A stretch of DNA of 64,000 bases from Enterobacter sp. RIT418. GTDB taxonomy: Bacteria > Pseudomonadota > Gammaproteobacteria > Enterobacterales > Enterobacteriaceae. Shown in pieces: positions 58,254 through 64,000 of the stretch. Both the position numbers and the translations under genes were made by a program. The stretch spans positions 310,001 to 374,000 of the forward strand of contig NZ_QBJD02000001.1 of the NCBI RefSeq assembly GCF_003057745.1. The letters are read 5' to 3'. The notes beneath the pieces were generated by a model, which saw nothing but the letters and a program-made list of their open reading frames with translations, had not been told where the DNA came from and did not search any database. Within the stretch, counting starts at the first letter, position 1. Every line of letters begins with the position of its first letter.

Positions 58254-59420
58254 ATGAAAATCAATTTTCCCCTGCTGGCCCTCGCCATTGGCGCGTTTGG
58301 GATCGGCACCACTGAATTTTCCCCGATGGGGCTCTTACCCGTTATCGCCCGGGGCGTGGACGTCTCGATCCCGGCGGCGGGGATGCTGATTAGCGCCTAC
58401 GCGATCGGCGTAATGGTCGGGGCTCCGCTGATGACGCTGCTGCTTTCCCATCGCGGGCGCCGCAACGCGCTGATTTTCCTGATGGCTATCTTCACTCTCG
58501 GCAACGTGCTGTCGGCGATTGCACCCGATTACACCACGCTGATGCTGTCACGCATTCTGACGAGCCTTAACCACGGCGCGTTCTTCGGCCTGGGCTCCGT
58601 TGTAGCCGCAAGCGTTGTGCCTAAGCACAAGCAGGCCAGCGCGGTCGCCACCATGTTTATGGGGCTGACGATTGCGAACATTGGCGGCGTACCGGCTGCG
58701 ACATGGCTTGGCGAAGCGATTGGCTGGCGAATGTCCTTCTTAGCGACGGCCGGACTGGGCGTGGTCGCCATGGTGGCGCTGTTCTTCTCGCTGCCGAAGG
58801 GCGGGGCGGGCGAGCGGCCAGAGGTGCGCAAAGAGCTGTCGGTACTAGCGCGCCCGCAGGTGCTTTCCGCGCTGCTCACCACGGTGCTGGGCGCGGGCGC
58901 CATGTTCACGCTTTACACCTATATTGCCCCCGTCCTGCACGATATCACCCGTGCGACGCCGGCGTTCGTTACGGCGATGCTGGTATTGATTGGCGTGGGC
59001 TTTTCCATCGGCAACTATCTCGGCGGCAGGCTTGCCGACCGTTCGGTCAGCGGAACCCTGAAGGGCTTTTTAACTCTGCTGATTGCCATCATGGTGGCCA
59101 TACCGTGGCTCGCGCAAAGCCAGGCGGGTGCCGCCGTGGCAATGGTCGTTTGGGGAGCCGCGACCTTTGCGGTCGTTCCGCCGCTGCAGATGCGCGTGAT
59201 GCGCGTTGCGCACGAGGCGCCGGGGCTGTCGTCTTCGGTGAATATCGGGGCGTTTAATCTGGGGAATGCGCTAGGTGCCGCAGCGGGAGGGGCGGTGATT
59301 TCAGGTGGTCTGGGATACGGCTTTGTGCCGGTGATGGGCGCGATCATCGCGGCCCTGGGGCTGCTGCTGGTGCTGATGTCCGGTCGTAAACAGCCGGAAA
59401 CGGCCTGCGCCGTAGATTAA
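58254..59420 (+). CDS. ydhP: MFS transporter YdhP
   Basis: A 388-residue 12-helix MFS transporter of the AraJ/YdhP sugar-efflux-like group. ALAIGAFGIGTTEFSPMGLL in helix 1 and MLLSRILTSLNHGAFFGLGS-like motifs in helix 4 (RILTSLNHGAFFGLGSVVAA) match E. coli YdhP. Substrate unknown. Order ynhF-ydhP-sodB is conserved. Confidence 0.92.
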   Translation: MKINFPLLALAIGAFGIGTTEFSPMGLLPVIARGVDVSIPAAGMLISAYAIGVMVGAPLMTLLLSHRGRRNALIFLMAIFTLGNVLSAIAPDYTTLMLSRILTSLNHGAFFGLGSVVAASVVPKHKQASAVATMFMGLTIANIGGVPAATWLGEAIGWRMSFLATAGLGVVAMVALFFSLPKGGAGERPEVRKELSVLARPQVLSALLTTVLGAGAMFTLYTYIAPVLHDITRATPAFVTAMLVLIGVGFSIGNYLGGRLADRSVSGTLKGFLTLLIAIMVAIPWLAQSQAGAAVAMVVWGAATFAVVPPLQMRVMRVAHEAPGLSSSVNIGAFNLGNALGAAAGGAVISGGLGYGFVPVMGAIIAALGLLLVLMSGRKQPETACAVD

Positions 59421-59426
59421 ATAAAA

Positions 59427-59452
59427 ACGCAGAAGGGCGGTCCCTTCTGCGT
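59427..59452. terminator. Terminator between ydhP and sodB
   Basis: ACGCAGAAGGG (59427-59437) pairs with CCCTTCTGCGT (59442-59452). A TTTTTATT run follows on the minus strand, so it mainly serves sodB. Confidence 0.9.
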
Positions 59453-59457
59453 GTGAT

Positions 59458-60039
59458 TTATGCGGCGAAGTTCTTCGCCACAAATTCCCAGTTTACCAGC
59501 GCCCAGAAGTGCTCCAGGTAGTTCGGACGGGCGTTACGGTAATCGATATAGTACGCGTGCTCCCACACGTCCACGGTCATCAGCGGCGCTGCGCTGGTGG
59601 TCAGCGGCGTACCGGCGTTCGAAGTCGATACGATAGCCAGCTTGCCATCCGCCTCTTTTACCAGCCAGGTCCATCCGGAACCGAAGTTTTTCACTGCGGC
59701 ATCGGTAAACTTCGCTTTGAACTCTGCGAAGCTGCCAAATGACGAAGTGATAGCGCTCGCCAGCTCGCCGGTCGGTTCTCCGCCTGCGTTCGGTGCCAGG
59801 CAGTGCCAGTAGAAGGTGTGGTTCCATACCTGCGCGGCGTTATTGAAAATACCGCCTTCTGAGCTGCGCACGATCTCTTCCAGCGTTTTGCCTTCAAAGT
59901 CGGTGCCCTTAATCAGGTTATTCAGGTTGGTGACGTAGGTCTGGTGGTGTTTGCCGTAGTGGTATTCCAGGGTCTCCGCGGAAATGTGCGGGGCCAGGGC
60001 GTCTTTTGCATATGGTAGTGCAGGTAATTCGAACGACAT
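59458..60039 (-). CDS. sodB: Iron superoxide dismutase SodB
   Basis: A 193-residue Fe-SOD. The metal ligands are in [13 protein letters not shown] (His27), NHTFYWHCL (His74) and [13 protein letters not shown] (Asp157, His161). [20 protein letters not shown] is the family start, chosen over an open frame 27 codons longer; GGAGAG precedes it. Fur and RyhB normally regulate sodB; the short leader here was not analysed for pairing. Confidence 0.97.
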   Translation of the reverse strand: MSFELPALPYAKDALAPHISAETLEYHYGKHHQTYVTNLNNLIKGTDFEGKTLEEIVRSSEGGIFNNAAQVWNHTFYWHCLAPNAGGEPTGELASAITSSFGSFAEFKAKFTDAAVKNFGSGWTWLVKEADGKLAIVSTSNAGTPLTTSAAPLMTVDVWEHAYYIDYRNARPNYLEHFWALVNWEFVAKNFAA

Positions 60040-60132
60040 TGCTACTCTCCTTATTGTTTTTACGTTGCCAATAGCCTTACAGACAACAGGGATAGAGTAG
60101 CAAATTGAAAGGGTATGCAAAAGAGGAACTTA

Positions 60133-60154
60133 CCCTGCCGCCGGAGCGGCAGGG
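60133..60154 (-). terminator. Hairpin downstream of mepH
   Basis: CCCTGCCGC (60133-60141) pairs with GCGGCAGGG (60146-60154) around CGGA, 7 bp past the mepH stop. No long T run follows, so termination may be weak. Confidence 0.6.
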
Positions 60155-60160
60155 CAGGGT

Positions 60161-60934
60161 TTAGCGGATCGTTTTCGGCGTCATAACGCGGCGTGCGCCG
60201 ACGTAGTGGCGGACCCAATACTCTTCGCTAAGCGAGGTAATCTGAATGTCGCGCCCGCTGCGCGGTGACTGAATAAACTTACCGTTGCCGACGTAGACGC
60301 CAACGTGGTCCGCCGTGCCGCGTCCCTGGGTGCGGAAGAAGACCAGATCGCCGTTTTCCAGTTCGCCGCGGTTAACCGGAGATGCGTCGCGCAGGTGGTA
60401 CATTTCATTCGCCGTACGCGGAATGCGGAACTTCACCAAATCTTTATAGGCATAATAGACCAGGCCGCTGCAGTCAAAGCCGGTGCGCGGAGAGGTCCCC
60501 CCCCAGCGGTACGGTTTGCCGATTTGCCCCATCAGCTTATTCATCGCCGTTTTTTGCGCTTTCTGCATGCGAACCTTGTGTATGTCGGCCAGCTTCGCGG
60601 ATTTAACGCATTTTGTTTTACGCCCTTTACGGACGGTACATTTTTCCGTGGTGAGGTTGGCGGCGGTTTTTTGCGCTTTAAGCTTGCTTGATTGAGCTGT
60701 TCGGGAGGATTTGACGCTGGTCTTGCTGGATGCGGTTTGCTTTGCTTGCGTGCTGTTTTTTTTCTTTGCTGTTTTGCTGCTGGTTTTTTTCTTACGTTCG
60801 GTGCTTTTCGCCAGATGCGTTTTTTGTACGGCAGAATGCCGCGCCTGCTGAGATGCGTTCGCCGCTGGCGTGAGAGAAAGAGTGGTAAACAGTAAAGCAC
60901 AGAGCGTGATCGAGATTTTATTTATCCGCGCCAC
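60161..60934 (-). CDS. mepH: Murein DD-endopeptidase MepH
   Basis: A 257-residue NlpC/P60 enzyme that cuts D-Ala-mDAP cross-links during cell-wall growth. After a signal peptide (to ~27) comes a long Lys/Thr/Ser-rich linker (~30-115) and the catalytic domain with Cys155 (TGFDCSGLVYYAYKDL) and His210 (RGTADHVGVYVGNG). The linker is low-complexity and variable between species. It matches E. coli YdhO. Confidence 0.93.
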   Translation of the reverse strand: MARINKISITLCALLFTTLSLTPAANASQQARHSAVQKTHLAKSTERKKKTSSKTAKKKNSTQAKQTASSKTSVKSSRTAQSSKLKAQKTAANLTTEKCTVRKGRKTKCVKSAKLADIHKVRMQKAQKTAMNKLMGQIGKPYRWGGTSPRTGFDCSGLVYYAYKDLVKFRIPRTANEMYHLRDASPVNRGELENGDLVFFRTQGRGTADHVGVYVGNGKFIQSPRSGRDIQITSLSEEYWVRHYVGARRVMTPKTIR

Positions 60935-61271
60935 TGGGCAGTCCCCTGGTAAATGCAGGCTTTCTATAATACCCGCGTGTGATTTACAAAACCTGTCGAT
61001 TCTAATCTATATAAAGCAGATAAGTTAATAGCATTTTTCAATCTAAAAATGTGTTTCGTTAGCAAGTGCAAAAAAATTCACCGTTCTGTCGCACTATTGG
61101 TCACTCCCTAAGCAAAACCTTATAGGGAATAGGGTTAAGCTACATTTCCAATGCAACTTATAGCCGCACGCGTTAAAATATATAACGTGACTAAAATGTT
61201 ATTTTCCGATGTCTGCCTGAACCGCTACAATGTCAGACGATTGCCGTAACAGAAGTTTAAGGAAGCAAGAT
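60935..61271. other. mepH-grxD intergenic region
   Basis: This 337-bp AT-rich interval lies between two divergent genes. It should contain both promoters. TTAAGGAAG (61257-61265) gives the ribosome site of grxD. No small RNA, Fur box or other clear site was seen. Confidence 0.5.
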
Positions 61272-61619
61272 ATGAGCACCACTATTGAAAAAATTCAGCG
61301 CCAGATCGCTGAAAACCCGATTCTCCTGTACATGAAAGGTTCTCCGAAGCTGCCAAGCTGCGGTTTCTCTGCACAAGCGGTTCAGGCGCTCTCTGCCTGT
61401 GGCGAGCGTTTTGCTTATGTTGATATCCTGCAAAACCCGGATATCCGCGCCGAGCTGCCAAAATACGCAAACTGGCCGACGTTCCCGCAGCTGTGGGTTG
61501 ACGGCGAGCTGGTTGGCGGCTGCGACATCCTGATTGAAATGTATCAGCGTGGCGAACTGCAGCAGCTGATCAAAGAGACCGCGGCTAAGTACAAAACCGA
61601 AGAGCCGGACGCAGAATAA
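61272..61619 (+). CDS. grxD: Monothiol glutaredoxin GrxD
   Basis: A 115-residue CGFS-type glutaredoxin (Cys30 in LPSCGFSAQ) that carries [2Fe-2S] clusters with BolA-type partners. NWPTFPQLWVDGELVGGCDI is the glutathione-binding region. MSTTIEKIQRQIAENPILLY matches E. coli GrxD. Confidence 0.96.
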   Translation: MSTTIEKIQRQIAENPILLYMKGSPKLPSCGFSAQAVQALSACGERFAYVDILQNPDIRAELPKYANWPTFPQLWVDGELVGGCDILIEMYQRGELQQLIKETAAKYKTEEPDAE

Positions 61620-61632
61620 TTTTCTGCTCAAA

Positions 61633-61665
61633 TAAAAAAGCGACCTGAAAAGGTCGCTTTTTTTT
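61633..61665. terminator. Bidirectional terminator between grxD and rnt
   Basis: AAAAAGCGACCT (61635-61646) pairs with AGGTCGCTTTTT (61651-61662) around a GAAA loop. Confidence 0.93.
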
Positions 61666-62314
61666 ATTCTTCGCTGTCGCCCATCGGCAGCGGCCAACCG
61701 CCCAGGCGCTTCCAGCGATTGACTATCTCACAGAACAGCTCGGCGGTGCGCTCGGTGTCGTAGAGCGCCGAGTGCGCCTGCGTGCCGTCAAACTCGATGC
61801 CCGCCGTAATGCAGGCCTTGGACAGGACCGTCTGTCCCAGCGCCAGCCCGCTGAGCGCGGCGGTATCGAAGGTCACAAACGGATGGAAGGGGTTACGTTT
61901 CAGGGACGCTCGCTCGGCGGCGGCCATCGTAAAGCTGTGGTCGAAGGTCGCATTGTGGGCCACCATGATGGCGCGGCTACAGTCGTTGTCCTTCATGCCT
62001 TTACGCACCATTTTGAAGATGGCGTGAAGCGCATCATATTCGCTCACCGCGCCGCGAAGCGGGTTTTTCGGATCGATACCGTTAAACGCCAGCGCTTCCG
62101 GCTGCAGGTTTGCGCCTTCAAAAGGTTCTACGTTAAAATGCAGCGTGGTGTCCGGTGTAAGCCAGCCCTGTTCATCCATCTTCAGCGTGATGGCGGCAAT
62201 CTCAAGCAGCGCATCGGTTTTAGCGTTAAATCCGGCTGTTTCTACATCAATGACAACGGGATAAAAACCACGAAAACGGTCGCACAGACCGGTAAGTTGA
62301 GCGTTATCGGACAT
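61664..62314 (-). CDS. rnt: Ribonuclease T
   Basis: A 216-residue DEDDh 3'-5' exonuclease that trims tRNA and other stable RNA ends. Catalytic Asp23 and Glu25 are in [23 protein letters not shown] and [15 protein letters not shown] carry the remaining Asp and His residues. Next to gloA and nemA as in E. coli. Confidence 0.96.
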   Translation of the reverse strand: MSDNAQLTGLCDRFRGFYPVVIDVETAGFNAKTDALLEIAAITLKMDEQGWLTPDTTLHFNVEPFEGANLQPEALAFNGIDPKNPLRGAVSEYDALHAIFKMVRKGMKDNDCSRAIMVAHNATFDHSFTMAAAERASLKRNPFHPFVTFDTAALSGLALGQTVLSKACITAGIEFDGTQAHSALYDTERTAELFCEIVNRWKRLGGWPLPMGDSEE

Positions 62315-62410
62315 CAGGGTCTCTTACAAGGGGAAAAAAGCAGTGCGTATTATGGCAAATTTTAACAGGGGATGCAGTAAAACTACGGGCGCATAGCGCG
62401 CCCTGCGGGA

Positions 62411-62818
62411 TCAGTTGCCCAGACCGCGACCGGCGTCTTTGGCTTCAATCAGCTCGATTTTGTAACCGTCCGGATCTTCAACGAAGGCAATGACGGTGGT
62501 GCCGCCCTTAACCGGACCGGCTTCGCGGGTCACGTTGCCGCCGTTGCTGCGGATGCGCTCGCACGCCTCGGCAGCGTTGTCCACTTCAAGCGCAATATGG
62601 CCGTACGCGGTGCCCAGCTCGTACTTATCTACGCCCCAGTTATAGGTCAGCTCGATAACCGCTTCCTCGCTTTCCGGGCCGTAGCCCACGAACGCCAGCG
62701 AATATTTGTATTCCGGGTTTTCGCTGGTACGCAGCAGCTTCATGCCCAGCACGTTGGTGTAGAACTCGATGGAACGTTGCAGGTCGCCAACGCGCAGCAT
62801 GGTGTGAAGTAGGCGCAT
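62411..62818 (-). CDS. gloA: Lactoylglutathione lyase (glyoxalase I) GloA
   Basis: A 135-residue Ni-dependent enzyme that converts the methylglyoxal-glutathione hemithioacetal to lactoylglutathione. Metal ligands His5, Glu56, His74 and Glu122 fall in [30 protein letters not shown] and [10 protein letters not shown]. It follows nemA, which also detoxifies electrophiles. Confidence 0.96.
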   Translation of the reverse strand: MRLLHTMLRVGDLQRSIEFYTNVLGMKLLRTSENPEYKYSLAFVGYGPESEEAVIELTYNWGVDKYELGTAYGHIALEVDNAAEACERIRSNGGNVTREAGPVKGGTTVIAFVEDPDGYKIELIEAKDAGRGLGN

Positions 62819-62917
62819 AATTTCCTCTTAACCAGTGGAATGGATTAACTTTTTTAACAGAAACGATGTTTGAGTATAGCGGCGAAACATCGCCGCTATC
62901 AATCACTATGGCAGGGA

Positions 62918-64000
62918 TTACAGAGAAGGGTAGTCGGTATAACCTTCCGCGCCGCCGCCGTAGAAGCTTTCCGGACGCTGTGGGTTCAGCTCTGCTTTTT
63001 TCTGCAGGCGCGCAACCAGATCCGGGTTAGCAATGTAGTCTCGGCCGAACGCCACGGCGTCGATGAGACCTTTACCAATCAGGTCTTCCGCTTTCTCTGG
63101 CGTATAAGCGCCGGCACCGATGATCACGCCGTGGAAGCGCTCGCGCACTTTCTGGCGGAAGCTTTCCGTGTAAGGCTGGCCGCCGGCCCAGTCCGGCTCG
63201 GACATGTGCAGGTAGGCGATGCCGCGTTTTGCCAGCTCTTCAATCAGGTACAGCGCATCGGCTTCTTCATTCGGGCCGTTATCCACGTTCTGGAAAGAGC
63301 CGATCGGAGAAACGCGGATGCCGATGCGGTCCGGGCTCCATTCCTGGCAAACGGCATCCACCACTTCCAGCACCAGGCGGGCGCGGTTTTCAACGCTGCC
63401 GCCGTACTGGTCGGTACGATGGTTAGAAGACGGTGACAGGAACTGGTGCAGCAGGTAGCCGTGAGCGGAGTGCAGCTCAATCAGGTCGAAACCGGCTTCG
63501 CGCGCGTTTGCGACCGCCTGGCGGAAATCATTAACGATGCCGGGGATTTCGTTCAGCTCCAGCGCGCGAGGCATAGAGGTGTCAACGCGGATGGCGTTGC
63601 CGTTTTCATCGCGCAGGGAGGTGCGGGTATTCGCGCTCAGGGCAGAGGCGGAAACCGGGGCTTGACCGCCGGGCTGGATGCTGCTGTGTGAGATGCGGCC
63701 GGTGTGCCACAGCTGAACCGCAATACGGCCGTCTTCAGCATGCACGCCCGCGGTGATTTTTTTCCACGCGGCGATCTGTTCCGGGCTGTGCAGCCCCGGC
63801 GCGCCAGCGTAGCCTTTCGCCTGTGCGGAAATTTGCGTGGCTTCTGTGATAATCAGGCCCGAGCTTGCGCGCTGGCGATAATATTCACCCATCAGAGGCG
63901 TAGGGATGTCACCCGGCTCGATGCTGCGCAGGCGGGTAAGGGGAGCCATAAATACGCGGTTTGGCGCGGTAACGGCACCCACTTTCAGTGGGGTAAATAG
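62918..64000 (-). CDS. nemA: N-ethylmaleimide reductase NemA (partial, N-terminus outside window)
   Basis: An Old Yellow Enzyme-family FMN reductase of reactive electrophiles. About 360 of ~365 residues are present; the frame continues past 63982 ([20 protein letters not shown]) to the right edge. [35 protein letters not shown] and [13 protein letters not shown] are family motifs. In E. coli it is co-transcribed with nemR and gloA under NemR control; nemR would lie beyond the edge. Confidence 0.95.
   Translation of the reverse strand, partial: LFTPLKVGAVTAPNRVFMAPLTRLRSIEPGDIPTPLMGEYYRQRASSGLIITEATQISAQAKGYAGAPGLHSPEQIAAWKKITAGVHAEDGRIAVQLWHTGRISHSSIQPGGQAPVSASALSANTRTSLRDENGNAIRVDTSMPRALELNEIPGIVNDFRQAVANAREAGFDLIELHSAHGYLLHQFLSPSSNHRTDQYGGSVENRARLVLEVVDAVCQEWSPDRIGIRVSPIGSFQNVDNGPNEEADALYLIEELAKRGIAYLHMSEPDWAGGQPYTESFRQKVRERFHGVIIGAGAYTPEKAEDLIGKGLIDAVAFGRDYIANPDLVARLQKKAELNPQRPESFYGGGAEGYTDYPSL

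Overview
The window looks like chromosome from a member of the Enterobacteriaceae close to Enterobacter. Nearly every backbone protein is a close relative of a known E. coli protein (AroH, PpsA, YdiJ, the Suf proteins, PykF, Lpp, MdtK, PurR, SodB, NemA), the codon use is GC-rich, and local gene order follows the E. coli ppsA-aroH, ydiK-ydiH, suf-lpp-pykF and ydhS-to-nemA blocks. No origin, CRISPR array, insertion sequence or prophage was seen.

Layout. 1-5416: a heme uptake locus on the minus strand (hemP, hemR, hemS, hmuTUV; hmuV is cut by the left edge) behind a perfect Fur box. 5544-10344: aroH with a TrpR operator that overlaps the end of ppsR, then divergent ppsR and ppsA. 10381-11766: an AT-richer three-gene module encoding an HExxH metallopeptidase, a lipoprotein and an orphan Hcp, read as a type VI secretion effector/immunity/carrier set. 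It lies directly downstream of, and codirectional with, the small RNA gene rprA. 12217-17307: ydiK, ydiJ, menI, ydiH.

17319-32083 is about 15 kb inserted between ydiH and sufA relative to E. coli. It holds two paralogous winged-helix regulators, a chaperone-usher fimbrial operon ending in a LuxR-type gene, an orphan flagellin lysine methylase (fliB), a cysteine-type FdhF formate dehydrogenase with a sigma-54 promoter, and the blue-light/Rcs connector cluster ycgZ-ymgA-ariR, bluF, bluR. Three GTCTA-N4-TAGAC palindromes stand before the fimbrial operon, and repeated TTRTACAA boxes surround bluF and bluR.

32361-41288: sufABCDSE, ldtE, lpp and pykF. 41451-46407: a second accessory stretch with a decayed PLP enzyme remnant, a metNIQ-type transporter, fumD, a DUF1996 protein and a 46-residue cysteine-tailed protein. 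46533-64000: an MBL-fold protein, a carbonic anhydrase, ydhS, a GNAT enzyme, two tRNA-Val genes, mdtK, ribE, cfa, punC/punR, purR, ynhF, ydhP, sodB, mepH, grxD, rnt, gloA and nemA (cut by the right edge).

Shared themes are iron (heme uptake, suf, sodB and grxD, with two Fur boxes), the PEP/pyruvate node (ppsA and pykF, each with a Cra-like site) and envelope/surface lifestyle control (rprA, the ycgZ-ymgA-ariR connectors, fimbriae, lpp, ldtE, mepH). The most novel-looking parts are the Hcp/metallopeptidase/lipoprotein module, the palindrome array with its twin regulators, and the sigma-54-driven cysteine FdhF. Function assignments rest on recalled family similarity, since no database search could be run.
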